64,000 nucleotides of DNA from Flagellimonas lutimaris (GTDB lineage Bacteria; Bacteroidota; Bacteroidia; Flavobacteriales; Flavobacteriaceae), in NCBI RefSeq assembly GCF_003581615.1, contig NZ_QXFH01000070.1, positions 372,001 to 436,000 on the forward strand. The letters are read 5' to 3'. The position numbers were made by a program, and so were the translations under genes. Under the pieces are notes generated by a model that saw only the letters and a list, made by a program, of their open reading frames with translations, was not told where the DNA came from and did no database searches. This document shows, piece after piece, positions 36,501 through 43,384 of this stretch (positions within the stretch are counted from its first letter, which is position 1; every line of letters starts with the position of its first letter).

Positions 36501-38772
36501 TCACTGTTATGTTACCAGGTGTATCGCAAATAATATCGCTACTGGTGTACTGAGGGTCCAATGGGTTTTTATAAACATTGAAATAGAACCTGCTGAAACA
36601 ACCATTTTGGTAGTTGATCACCAATCGGTATTGACCGGTATCAGAGGCCATAAAGTCGTTTCCTGTATCAACGGTGTTCCACGTACAACCAGTGTTTGTG
36701 TTGGCACAGCCATCGACTGCGGCACCACAACTTGCTTCATCCAATTGTTCCCAAACAATGCTTGTGGCATCTGGAATGTTTATTTGGATGAGTTCGGTAT
36801 CATTAAGTCCACACAAGAAAATCTCTGGTAACTCACTACCATCATTTGGACATATTTCTATATCTCCGTCTATGGTATTGGTAGTGTCATTGATCAATGC
36901 AGTAATGGGGTTGGATTGTACTGAACCAAACAGCTCTACGTTGATTATTTCCTGGAAATCCTTACATGGGTCGGCCACTTGTTTGTCGACAATGTAGGTG
37001 CCAATTTCAGTAACCACTATGGTACTGGGGTCGTTGTCGGAATCCCCATCAGTAATTACGGTGTCCGTACCAACATCAATGGTATTATTTCCATTTTCAT
37101 CGCGGTACCAGATATAATTGTCAAAATTATCCCCTGCATCTAGTAATACGTCATCACCACACAATTGTACAGTTCTAGTAAAATTACATGCGCTAAGGTC
37201 GTCCAACAAGAAGTTTGTGGCTCCTGGCGTACCAAATCCACAACCATTAAATTCAGAAACGGAAGGGTCGTCGGTAATCTGGGCCGAGTTGATGGCTCCT
37301 TGATAGGTTGAATAAGCTAAATTTTGAATGATATCGGTACATGCATTAACAAAATCGAAACAGTTTTCGGCCACCTGCACGCGCATACGAATGTTTCCTG
37401 CTGGGTCTCCTTCTTCGATAATGTTATCGGGAACGGTGAACAATACGGTCCTTGTCGCAGGATCATAGGTATAGGTTACACCCGCTGGCATTGTAATACT
37501 GGATTCATCCAGCGTTACATTGATTGGCAGCACGTCTCGTATGGTGTAGTTGATGGCGTCGTCGTTACCAACATTCTGAAAACTAAGTACATAGTCCAAA
37601 TATTGACCTAGATTAACACCTTGTCCGGTAATGTCATTACCTCCAATATCTTCTACGGTCTTTGCCAAGTTCATTAAAGGCTCAATGATCTCAACATCTA
37701 ACGAGGTGAAGAATATATCGTATTTATCCTGAGATGATGAGGCCCGTAAAGTGGCCCCTGTTTCGCTATTGGGAATTACTGATTGACTTGGGTTTGGTAT
37801 TGTAAAAAGGTCAACATCCCAACCCAATGTATTAACACTGTTCGGGTTACGGTTTGTTTGAATAACTCCCTCGTCCGTAATATTACTGTTAAAAAAGTTG
37901 TTTGAAGGGTTGGCCGTGTTTGATAAAGTGGTAAACGATGCGTTGCTGTCCGCTCTAATAGCCAATTGGTCTCCACTGATTCGGTTATCTCCCTCCAAGG
38001 CCGCAACACCAAGTTTTGCGTTTACTGGGAAAGGAGCTGGTAAAGTGGTAAATCCACTAAAAGGAATATCTACGGTTTCCCCGGATTTTATCCCGGCATA
38101 TCCATCAAAAGTGGTAATGTACTTACCAGGAAGAGTCGGGTTTTCATATACCACAACCAAAGACCAACCACCGGAAACACCGCCTTGTACGTTATCTCCA
38201 GAACTGGCCCTAACATTTGCCACGAAATATTCCCCATCTGGGTTGGCAAGCCCTGTTATTATGGAGGTTACATCTTTATAACAGGCGTATGGAGCATAGT
38301 TTCCAAAATCAGCATCACCTTCACCGTCAAACAGAATTTCATCCGCCGTAAGGTCTACATATGAACCGCCGGGCACTCTGAATTTAACTTCGTTAAAATC
38401 ACTATTTCTATTGTTGTCTCGGTAAACGGCGGACCAGTATAAACCAGCATATCGCACCAAGGAACAGTTAGAGTCCGGCACGGCAAGGGTTGCACTACTG
38501 GAGCTAAAGGTAGAAGGGTCGCCATCAATATCGATGTATTGCATGTTCAGCCGATCATTGTACTCTGATCTCCAACCAGTTGAATTATAGGGGTCTTCTG
38601 GGTCATCGCCACCTTCATCCCGGTTTACTATATTGTTGGCAATAAAGGTTAGGTCGCCCCTCAGTTCATTTGCATAACGAACATCAAAGTCATTTTTAAC
38701 CTGTGATGTACCTGTATACGCAAATAATAGTATACAAATAAATGTGCCCCACCTGAGTAGTGATTTCTTCAT
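24568..38772 (-). CDS. sprB: Giant SprB-type gliding motility adhesin, T9SS type-B cargo
   Basis: 4734-residue cell-surface filament protein that moves along the cell and drives gliding. I start at MKKSLLRWGTFICILLFAYT (signal peptide 1-24); the 16 upstream codons have no signal character. Residues about 25-330 form a unique N-domain, about 350-470 a DUF11-like module (LAKTVEDIGGND..., VLSFQNVGNDDAINY). From about 640 to 4600 there are roughly 40 SprB repeats of 80-110 residues, each ending in a motif like YTVTVRDANGC (count by eye). A jelly-roll-like insertion occupies about 1815-2030. The last about 85 residues are a gliding-associated type-B sorting domain (NFFTPDGDGLNDLW). It is shorter than the 6497-residue F. 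johnsoniae SprB. It sits in a sprC-sprD-sprB-sprF operon. Confidence 0.93.
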   Translation of the reverse strand: MKKSLLRWGTFICILLFAYTGTSQVKNDFDVRYANELRGDLTFIANNIVNRDEGGDDPEDPYNSTGWRSEYNDRLNMQYIDIDGDPSTFSSSSATLAVPDSNCSLVRYAGLYWSAVYRDNNRNSDFNEVKFRVPGGSYVDLTADEILFDGEGDADFGNYAPYACYKDVTSIITGLANPDGEYFVANVRASSGDNVQGGVSGGWSLVVVYENPTLPGKYITTFDGYAGIKSGETVDIPFSGFTTLPAPFPVNAKLGVAALEGDNRISGDQLAIRADSNASFTTLSNTANPSNNFFNSNITDEGVIQTNRNPNSVNTLGWDVDLFTIPNPSQSVIPNSETGATLRASSSQDKYDIFFTSLDVEIIEPLMNLAKTVEDIGGNDITGQGVNLGQYLDYVLSFQNVGNDDAINYTIRDVLPINVTLDESSITMPAGVTYTYDPATRTVLFTVPDNIIEEGDPAGNIRMRVQVAENCFDFVNACTDIIQNLAYSTYQGAINSAQITDDPSVSEFNGCGFGTPGATNFLLDDLSACNFTRTVQLCGDDVLLDAGDNFDNYIWYRDENGNNTIDVGTDTVITDGDSDNDPSTIVVTEIGTYIVDKQVADPCKDFQEIINVELFGSVQSNPITALINDTTNTIDGDIEICPNDGSELPEIFLCGLNDTELIQINIPDATSIVWEQLDEASCGAAVDGCANTNTGCTWNTVDTGNDFMASDTGQYRLVINYQNGCFSRFYFNVYKNPLDPQYTSSDIICDTPGNITVTNMPLTYEFQLVDQSTGNVLVPYNSNPSFDIANNGAYMVEMRQQGVTDGCVFVLENIGILERDFQVDVVPQDTDCNGLGEIAISVLNVEAQYYYEISQGGTIVDTYGPSNDNNYTFVNLNDGVYDVTVTTDDGCDYTEQVTINDLTDLELSARVSQHITCKEGNILMESTGGKTPHTYAIWSYIDDNGVTQISYPSVNDIPASAYQTSQIFDILDPGQYTFVVVDRNNCHDISNTVTIEFRPAADFDPTTVTDVLCYGDATGAITFNLISSNGYQLTYYLFDATGFDEDNFDVNNALATNTSGNFPGLTDGDYVVVINQRKGSADCDYFEYSTISAPSFALDADAVLIQDYTCLQDGIIETQNVTGGTAPYEYSIDGVSFGASPTFSNLTDGTYTVTIRDANGCIFVTNSITIDPLDPPTDIDFSATNPLCPTFVSDVTLSVTGGEPNLVYEIISPAGSAVNNGNNATFSSLAPGTYLFRVTDNDGCFYDESFTIDPVTEISVTGQLISNITCFGDSDGEIEYTVNNFNTDYDYSVTGPASFSGTGETNGTISLTGLAEGTYTITVTDNFTSCTDTVDVTIAAPPAAITAPVTIVQPTCLADGSVDIAAAGGWGSYTYEITAGPAGYTLPATQTNGLFSGLTIGGSYTFTVTDANGCVHTDNFTINEAVAPVLEIVPNDICYDDAVGLTLTANITSGGDGNYEYSLNGGPFVSSNVFTGLGPGTYTVDVRDGNDCNDTASITIDPELSVIASAPNITACATDTDITITAAGGDGNYVYAVVADGATPTAGDFATTNPVTVTSAGDYDVYVRDNNGASGYCEANYDITIIQDDPLAISITNTDILCSGEAQAQITITATGGEGPYQYSIDNGANYQTSNTFVNLPAGSYNVRVRDANNCDITEIYTITEPLTLSASAAVTALAECYPGMGAEVRITNAIGGTAPYEYSFDGGSNYVASSIGYLMPGTHTLYIRDANLCTYPMSVTIDPEPTPPNATPAIDYECDGEGIITVTPDSADFDYTYEINGAPNTPDTSNVFNNVPVGTHTITVNYTSNIAPSPSVLLSENFGTGPNTSIPEVDPAYCYEPQNGTVNSCGWTINNRIQDGEYSVTQNIVNPYGSWLSPNDHSALPNGRFLAMNVGGAVGPNGIIYAKRGIEVVANRDITISLWAFNLLRNGTGGADPDIDIQLVDGGGTVIASTTTGNVPKNNGANDWQNYSVTLNPGANTNLDIVIRTNSAVTGGNDIAIDDIEAFQTPEVCTESLTFDVVIEDGHAFDGAITAYTDLTCNSAADGTITFEAENFDPATGFTYQVDGGAVSAAQFASPITVTGLAVGAHTINIVDLRDPACAVVLNQTLIQPDVLDVTASITNELTCTNGGATITATATGGTPVYQYQLEDSVGTVITAFQSSNVFTGLAAGDYVVRARDTNLCEDTTNIITVDPPATIVFTSTPTACYSGNNDGSIQVDVTDGNGNYQFSLNGGPWITPTPSTATTYTFSSLTAGTYTIDVRDEYGCAGIQQTVTIEDALVATVDVVDVSTCADGSITVTASGGTPTLEYAFVPTTTDPTGLFSTTNVYTVTAGNEGTFDVYVRDNSATVPYCEYMETVTVNPAVPLTMTATPTDPDCHDGTGNILVDITSGVAPYTIQIIDLDNGGASDQTDTNVLTSNRTYYNLMPGNYTINVTDASGCTITDTQTINNPDELTGVVSGITPPTCTGLASDFGFGFSGYPTTLGTIEFSADGGTTWIGDNSNPGVSDQLTGYNSGDTVYPSMRTVDGSGNTICQTDLPPFIIPYPLDDLDITISALIVNCNELQVTVQGSEGAPGYEYAYSDDPANFDPATATWNPGGSFDNLGNPVTAGHGMYQWTGLVPGRTYVFYVRDSGGCVRQSNVNVNDLITVPLEITSTATPSCAGLNNGSITYTVTDNQAPFETQFRWNFYDMSSGSPVLVNSSGIVPYSSPQDITLTGLAAGNYYIEVIEVDGSNNDSCVGATENLLLEELDPLSGTPVVLQDISCNAPGLIQIQNPLGGGGIYTYTVTGPAGFTTITSTSDNPIEIPANSPAGNYDITMEDQYGCGVNLGTVPLTLTPNPTIDSILIDSCSIPITVTINATTTAAQVFYSLDGGATYLDNGGVFTNVSPGTYNVAIIDSNGCTDTDVIDVHPPLEFTAIQTVALDCEPGAAANAEIEIEVIAGSGNYEYLIDGPGANDQVRAVLPSNPFTWTGAAAAGSYDVIVFDMGTAPPNCSQTITIDVPDAPLPSFTETHTDVTCFGADDGTITLTEVDTGVNPIIYTLTPMPAGAVLNGNTFENLPAGTYSVRGVGSNSCFDDIFNIVISEPAAISVPAPSVVEYGCTTGNNTNNATITVDTASITGGSGNYVIYEFINDAGSVVVQSGSNPVYTETDINGGNYTINVYDDNGCLGTTTATIAPFDSLDNATIAIDAVATCVTGEDITITAIGSITNSTTNPANYQFRELSSGVFQASGSFTGLSVGTHNFEVRNTVTGCIITVSHEVADPEVLDFNVVNTTDITCYGDTNGAVELNLVDGSSVTYASATSYTLYYDINNTPTNLGDDVTTTGSDTDGSFTISGLAAGTYYIEVTDTNPPGAACVYSESFNIAGPAAAIAGATVVTDITCVGNDGAIQITNVTGGWGGYSYYVGTTSPTGPGDYVASPNFTGLAVGTYEAWVIDSSGCEQLVDTVTLADPIPITAALQVNVENCADLQGEIQVIGTTGGQGSNYTYQLIRNGSNVGSPQTSDVFSGLGAGSYEVLIADQWSCTTTVGPVVLTDAMTANTTVVKPIDCTVDPGGQITVNVSGGSSNLTFDVVYPDLTTTDSNTTGVFTGLTQPGVYTFTVTDNDTTTPCTIVVTQELDDKVDPIIDDVIVDDVNCFGGSDGSLTVVLDPATVVDPVYTYELYQMSDLVNPYRFAQSSPVFDNLPAGDYQARVISSRACEDTFDATVGEPTVLNASATATAFACSPSNSVNEATVTVTATGGTAPYFYSFEGNSFTSNATFDVVDDATVQTINYIVRDANGCEYPDSITVQPLNTFTLAVNPDVAISCVNPETVTLTVTESIGGDTYTFELLPVGNPYGSMTASTSTTATFELTEPGSYTFRATNDTTGCYVETMHTIAPYDTIDVVATATAPAMCFGDAGTLEINVTGYTGAYDYEVFNANGTTTGITGSGNTTTNPMSITDPLLVGGNYFVRVSETGYPECIEDSNTITIVSPSSALDYTPQEVANVTCTNDQGEILIAPTGGYAPYDIVLTNTTTLQVYTVNDVPSHVFTGLSAGVYTVSVTDDGGCIEDRGLTLIEPVPIVADIDAAPIDLLCFGAESASVWAHNVSGGEGSYVYQLNYYDSSGTNIVFTTGEQSGDTFTGLGAGIYSITVSDGWNCGVETPQVTITEPTEVMASLIEVSEMTCNDDAQIMLSAAGGTAPYFYSTDGINFSAMSGGDTHTFDVGPGVYQYYVRDANGCDAMISNQVTIDEVPELMLEIDESAALINCTGEASATIIAQATGGLGNYSYELFSDATLTNLVDGPQASGTFNGLMAGDYYVRVTSEDCVEVSPVITIIDPEPLVIETEEFTNITCSGMNDGTITVEVSGGTGEILYAISPNLDQFDTTNTFTDLEPGIYDVIAQDVNGCFITFQFELTQPEPVVAEAINIMDEVCFESGDGSFEVQISGGTAPYETSLNSSADANFVQDQFLFQDLTAGTHVVFVRDAQGCETNVIVEIEPGVNLAATVTPMYECTGNIPDNYLDIVLEDESIVADLMYALDSTDPSDMQLTADFTNMTPGDHYLTIAHANGCMTTYEFTIEAYEPLTLTLENNNINQITAIAEGGVEDYTFYFNDIDNGTDNTFYINRTDTYTVTVVDQNGCEATAEIFMEFIDVEFPNFFTPDGDGLNDLWIPDNIEGFPDVLIKIYDRYGRVVEEMSRNVKGWDGKYDGKPLPTGDYWYVVQLQGELDDREFVGHFTLYRQ

Positions 38773-38783
38773 AGGTTTGGTGG

Positions 38784-40853
38784 TTAAATGGTTGTGTTTG
38801 GTTTTATTCGCATAATCCACATATCGTCGTCATACGAAGCGTTTAGTTTGGTGTAATAAGAGGTTAGGGCGTTGTTCCAGGTTTCGTGTTTCTTTAAATA
38901 CACATATCTATTTTTGTCCTGTGGACTAATAAAATAGCTGGCATGCAAGCCCCTTGAATTCAGCTCTTTAACAAATGCTTTTGCACTTGAGGAGTTTTCA
39001 AAAACGTTGGCAATGATGTAGTATCCCTCTGGTAGGCCATCACCAGATTGAGTTCTAATAACTACATGGCGACTTCCGTTAGAGCTTCCTGTTACATTTT
39101 TGGACAATAGATTGCTTCCGTATTTGGAGTTACGTTTATTGATTTCTCCAGAATATCCGGCGATTTGAGAATTACTTCCGTTAACGTTCATTACCCATGC
39201 ATCACCTTGGTATTTGCCATCCATTTTGGTGTGGTAAGCTTCTATAGCATCGTTTTTGTTGCTGAAGTCGCCAATGTATACGTAGTTAAGACCGTTTTTA
39301 GGATTTTGAAAATAGTCTGCATCAATCCCTTGAGCTCTAAGCTTATCTATAAAGGCGTTGAGGTTGTTGGTGTCCCTAAATACGTTAGCAATCAAATAAT
39401 GACCGCTTTCCACATTGGGTACGGCATGTGATTTGAACCCAGCTTTTTTACTTTTGGCAGGCCTATAGGTATTATCCTTTTTTGCATTGGAATTGGATGC
39501 ATAAGTTGCACCGGTATTGGCCTTGGTTTGGTTGATCTTGATTACCTTTTTAGTGGAGGTATTGTTGGATAAACCATGATTGGCCAAAGGTTGCTTTCTT
39601 CTGGTCACTATATTCGAACTATCCATGTTGGCAAAGTAAACTTCCTTGGCTTTTTGCTCCAAGGCAGGGTTTTGACCTCGGGTTTCGCGCTGAACCATTT
39701 TCATTACGGTCTCAAAGCGTCTTTCCAAATCTTCTTTACGTGTTGATTCTATGGAATCTTGGCGCATTAACAATTCGTCTAAAATGGCATCGTTTTCGGC
39801 CAGTTTATCTTGTAACTGCGCAATTTCAAGGTCTTTATCGCTAATGTTTAAACTGTCTTGTGGTACATCTTCATCATTGGAAACCAGTTCTTCGCCCTCT
39901 TTCTCCAACATTACACGATCCTCGGTAAGATTTGGTGTAAAGGAATAGGCCAATGAAATTTCGTGGGTAACCCCAAAGTTTTCGAATTCGTTAGACAATC
40001 CTTTTTCCACAGTATAACCTAGGGAGATGTTTTTGGTAAGGTTGAAACCCAGTCCCGCGGAAGCTCCGTAAAAATCATCATAACCGGCTTGAACCCAACC
40101 TAATTTAGGTAGGTCAAGAATTAAATTTCCACCTAGGGTAATGTCTTGTTCGCCCACTTTCCGTACTCTGGCCAAAGGCATTAAGCGAGCACTTTCCATA
40201 ATCCCAGAACCGTTTTCAAACTGATGGGTATATTGTAGGTGCCCAGAATAGGTTTTTTCATTAAAATCGGTTACTGATTCACTGGTTTTCAGGTTGTAAT
40301 CGAAAAGATTTTCTGCAAAACCACCGATATCGAATTTACCTATGGAGAAGTTGAAACCAGGTTGAAAGCTTACAAGGGAACTGCTTTCCAAAGTGTTTAA
40401 AAAAGGATCTACCTCAACAGAGTTTACCCTATCCTGATTAAATGCACTTTGATAGTAACTTACATTGGCCCCAAAGGTGAATGTACTTTTTGGACTCAAA
40501 CGAACACCGTAGGCATAATTGGCGTGGACACCAAAGTTGTTGAAAAGACCCTCTCTATTTGTAAACAAGCTAAGACCAACACCACTTCTATCACTTACTC
40601 TACCACTATAACTCAAGAAGTAAACCTGGTTGTTGTCGTCAAAAGATACTGACTGGTTTCTGTGAAACAGGTTGATGTACGATTTGTCTTCCCTTACCGT
40701 GGAAAACGTTGGGTTCAACAAGAACCTATTAAATTTTAAAAGGTTTTGGGAAGGTACATTATATGGCACATACGCTTCTCCTTCTTGTCCCCTCATTCCG
40801 GAGAAGGCAAGTAGCAAGATAGTAAGTAGTAGTAGAGGTTTTTTGGTCTGCAT
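38784..40853 (-). CDS. sprD: SprD-like PorP/SprF-type barrel with C-terminal SPOR-like repeats
   Basis: 689-residue envelope protein. A signal peptide (1-22, ending GMRGQ) leads into a PorP/SprF-type barrel (about 25-310: QNLLKFNRFLLNPTFST, GVGLSLFTNREGLFNNFG, ISLGYTVEKGLSNEFENFG). A coiled-coil-prone linker (about 315-400, DLEIAQLQDKLAENDAILDE) and a Lys/Asn-rich region follow, then two similar domains (about 480-565 and 605-685), each with GHYLIANVF or GYYIIANVF and a Y-V-Y-I/L segment typical of SPOR peptidoglycan-binding domains. Position between sprC and sprB matches F. johnsoniae sprD. Spacing is 6 bases after sprC and 11 before sprB. The SPOR call is by pattern. Confidence 0.82.
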   Translation of the reverse strand: MQTKKPLLLLTILLLAFSGMRGQEGEAYVPYNVPSQNLLKFNRFLLNPTFSTVREDKSYINLFHRNQSVSFDDNNQVYFLSYSGRVSDRSGVGLSLFTNREGLFNNFGVHANYAYGVRLSPKSTFTFGANVSYYQSAFNQDRVNSVEVDPFLNTLESSSLVSFQPGFNFSIGKFDIGGFAENLFDYNLKTSESVTDFNEKTYSGHLQYTHQFENGSGIMESARLMPLARVRKVGEQDITLGGNLILDLPKLGWVQAGYDDFYGASAGLGFNLTKNISLGYTVEKGLSNEFENFGVTHEISLAYSFTPNLTEDRVMLEKEGEELVSNDEDVPQDSLNISDKDLEIAQLQDKLAENDAILDELLMRQDSIESTRKEDLERRFETVMKMVQRETRGQNPALEQKAKEVYFANMDSSNIVTRRKQPLANHGLSNNTSTKKVIKINQTKANTGATYASNSNAKKDNTYRPAKSKKAGFKSHAVPNVESGHYLIANVFRDTNNLNAFIDKLRAQGIDADYFQNPKNGLNYVYIGDFSNKNDAIEAYHTKMDGKYQGDAWVMNVNGSNSQIAGYSGEINKRNSKYGSNLLSKNVTGSSNGSRHVVIRTQSGDGLPEGYYIIANVFENSSSAKAFVKELNSRGLHASYFISPQDKNRYVYLKKHETWNNALTSYYTKLNASYDDDMWIMRIKPNTTI

Positions 40854-40859
40854 TTCTGC

Positions 40860-43118
40860 TTATTTAATAACAGTGATGGTTCCTTGTTTTAGGCTTTTGC
40901 CACCACGTGTAATCTTGTAATAGAAAATCATGTTTTGTCTATTGAAAGATGTGGTGGACTGAGGCCAATTGTTTTCATAGCCAGCTTGGCTAAATACTTG
41001 TTCTCCCCGCTCATTAAAAATGGTGACAAGAACATTTGGGTCTCTGGAATATGTGTTTGGCAACACCCATAGGTCGTTGATACCATCGCCATTTGTTGTA
41101 ATAACATTTGGTATGGCGAACATATCCCTATAGGTTACGGTGATTACTCTGCTAACTGTACAAGTTCCAAAGGTTGCAATCAGCAGGTATTCCCCTTCTT
41201 CATTAAAGTCGTAATAACTGCTTGAAGAAATTAGGTTGTTTCCGGCATCATACCATTCATAAGAACCGGCACCACTAGCCGTAAGGGTTTTAGTTTCTCC
41301 CTCAATGATGATGAGGTCTTGGGTTTTATCCAATACTAATAACGATTCATCAAACTCTGTAATTGTAATTTCATTGGAAACCAATGGACATTCGTTGGTA
41401 GTGATTACCAATTGATATACACCCGTTTCGCTAACAGTTAAGCTTTCAGATGATGAACTAACCACGGCGCCATCTTTTTTCCATTCAAATGATTCATTAG
41501 TAAGGTCAGTGGCACTGCTAAGGACTATTGCCTCTCCTCCTTCACATAGGACCGTGCCATTTGTTGTTATTGTCAAGGTTTCGTTAGAAGCAAGTCTTAC
41601 CTGCAAACTGTTGGAAGTTGAATCAAATGTGTCCAATGAGCCAAACAGGGAGTAGTTTCCATTACCCTCTTGACTTGATATTGTTATGGTCTTTGAGTTT
41701 TCTCCAGGTATATCTGCTCCATTTAGTTTCCACTGATAGTTAAATGAACTCTGCAAATCCCCGGTTACATCTGTAGTGGCTCCATTTTCGCTTACAGCAT
41801 TGATTGTAGTAAGACTCAAGGTAGCATCTGTGCTTTCACAAGAGGTATATGAACTTACATAATCCACTACAAACTCAAAGGAATCGGGGGAAACAACAGT
41901 TGTTGTTGCAGAAGTCATCGGGGCCGGTGTACATGGACCTCCGTTTTCAGTAACTTCAACGTAGTATTCCCCTACTTCATTAATATCTAATGTGTTGTTT
42001 GTTGCATCGGTAATGGCAGAACCATCTTTGAACCATTGGTAGGAGGCACTTGTTGCCGTTGTGGCAACGGATAACGTTTTTGATTGTGAAGGAAGCAATA
42101 CAATGCTTTCTGCGTTGTTTAATGTTATTTCATAAGAACCTGAACTTGAAACTGTTACAGGTGCCGACAATTCTTTACAAACTCCGGCTCCATCAACCTC
42201 TACCTCATATGAACCTTCGAAACCAGTAATGCCTGCATCAACGGTGTAAGTACTTCCATCAACAGTAGGGCCACTTATTATTGTGCCATCCTTGTACCAA
42301 GTATATGTTAAACCCATCCCTGTAATATTAGCCTCGAGGAGATACGTTTCTCCAGGGCAAACTTCAATATTGCTTGCGCCATTGATGGCTAATCCGGAAC
42401 TTGTTCCTGTAGTTATTTCAATTGTGTTGGAGAGTGTATTTGCCGAACCTGAACAATCTCCATAATCGAGTTCCACGTAGTACATGCCTGAATCGGAAAC
42501 GGTGATGCTTTCCGATTTTTCTGCTAGTAACGTTCCACTACGGTACCAATTATATATATATGTATCGGCATTTGGGATATTGTGGGGTTTTAAGGTTACC
42601 GAACCTCCTCCACATATTTGTATTTGACCTCCAGAGGGTATGCTCCCACTACCATTTTCGCTAATCAGCAATGGTGAATTGTAGTCAATAAAGTACATAG
42701 AAAAAGCCTCTGAGGCTGGACTCGTCTTGGCCGGACTTGTACTTCTAACCCTCATTTTAAAGTTGGCGCCCCTCATGTCTTCGGGAAGCTCAAACTGGAA
42801 TTCAAAATCGAAAGTAGTGTTCTTATCTGTTACTACAGCAAGTTCTGTTGGATCTGCGAAATATCCGTCGCTATCGGACAATTCTAAGATAAACTTGTTA
42901 TCTCCACCCACCATTGGCGGATCCCAAGTGAAGTTTACAAAATATTCGTTGAAGCCAGAGGATGCACAAACAGCTGTCCATGCAGAGTTCCCTGCAAGGT
43001 TAGGGTTGTCGGCTGGTACGGGCTGGTTCAGCACTTGAGCTTGGGAACTGAATGTACCAAGCAGCACAAAAGCCAAGGCCAGAACTAGAATGCTATACGT
43101 TGAATTACTTTTTTTCAT
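40860..43118 (-). CDS. sprC: SprC-like gliding-associated protein with T9SS type-B sorting domain
   Basis: 752-residue exported protein. The signal peptide (about 1-27, ending SSQAQ) precedes a fibronectin-like N-domain and then Ig/PKD-like repeats, each with a C...YYVEL or YQLVI strand (SGMYYVELDYGDC, VGEYYVEVTENGG, TGVYQLVITTNEC), and a C-terminal gliding-associated sorting domain (PNVITTNGDGINDLWVLPN ... VTIFNERGEQVF). I start at ATG 43118 rather than the GTG one codon earlier. It is the first gene of the putative sprCDBF operon; SprC supports SprB function in F. johnsoniae. Low sequence conservation makes orthology a context-based call. Confidence 0.8.
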   Translation of the reverse strand: MKKSNSTYSILVLALAFVLLGTFSSQAQVLNQPVPADNPNLAGNSAWTAVCASSGFNEYFVNFTWDPPMVGGDNKFILELSDSDGYFADPTELAVVTDKNTTFDFEFQFELPEDMRGANFKMRVRSTSPAKTSPASEAFSMYFIDYNSPLLISENGSGSIPSGGQIQICGGGSVTLKPHNIPNADTYIYNWYRSGTLLAEKSESITVSDSGMYYVELDYGDCSGSANTLSNTIEITTGTSSGLAINGASNIEVCPGETYLLEANITGMGLTYTWYKDGTIISGPTVDGSTYTVDAGITGFEGSYEVEVDGAGVCKELSAPVTVSSSGSYEITLNNAESIVLLPSQSKTLSVATTATSASYQWFKDGSAITDATNNTLDINEVGEYYVEVTENGGPCTPAPMTSATTTVVSPDSFEFVVDYVSSYTSCESTDATLSLTTINAVSENGATTDVTGDLQSSFNYQWKLNGADIPGENSKTITISSQEGNGNYSLFGSLDTFDSTSNSLQVRLASNETLTITTNGTVLCEGGEAIVLSSATDLTNESFEWKKDGAVVSSSSESLTVSETGVYQLVITTNECPLVSNEITITEFDESLLVLDKTQDLIIIEGETKTLTASGAGSYEWYDAGNNLISSSSYYDFNEEGEYLLIATFGTCTVSRVITVTYRDMFAIPNVITTNGDGINDLWVLPNTYSRDPNVLVTIFNERGEQVFSQAGYENNWPQSTTSFNRQNMIFYYKITRGGKSLKQGTITVIK

Positions 43119-43359
43119 CACCGTTAGTATTTAAGAGGTTATGGGCTTAATAGCCCTGTTAGTTTGTGCCCCTTAATTGTAATTCGTTCAAAAAGACGTT
43201 GTTCAGGCGTCTCTTTTTCATATAGCATTCCAATAACAAATATGTCTCTAATTTCGACGAATGGAAAGATATTGTTGTAGGCTATACCAAAAGTGTTGTG
43301 AAATCGCCTACTTTGTATACACAGAAGCTTGAAAAATAGCTATCAACTGGGGATTTTAC

Positions 43360-43367
43360 TACATTTG
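43360..43367 (+). promoter_or_regulatory. Candidate -7 element of glnS
   Basis: TACATTTG matches TAnnTTTG and lies 17 bases before the glnS ATG. No TTG sits at the right -33 distance, so support is partial. Confidence 0.35.
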
Positions 43368-43384
43368 CCCATCAAATAATTGGT

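Noticed and set aside
24568..38772. Tandem DNA repeats or CRISPR-like arrays in the 14-kb gene
   Set aside because: Similarity is at protein level (SprB repeats). DNA copies are divergent, in frame and without uniform spacers.
43119..43384. Promoter of the spr operon
   Set aside because: No TAnnTTTG on the minus strand at a suitable distance was found upstream of sprC, so I report none.
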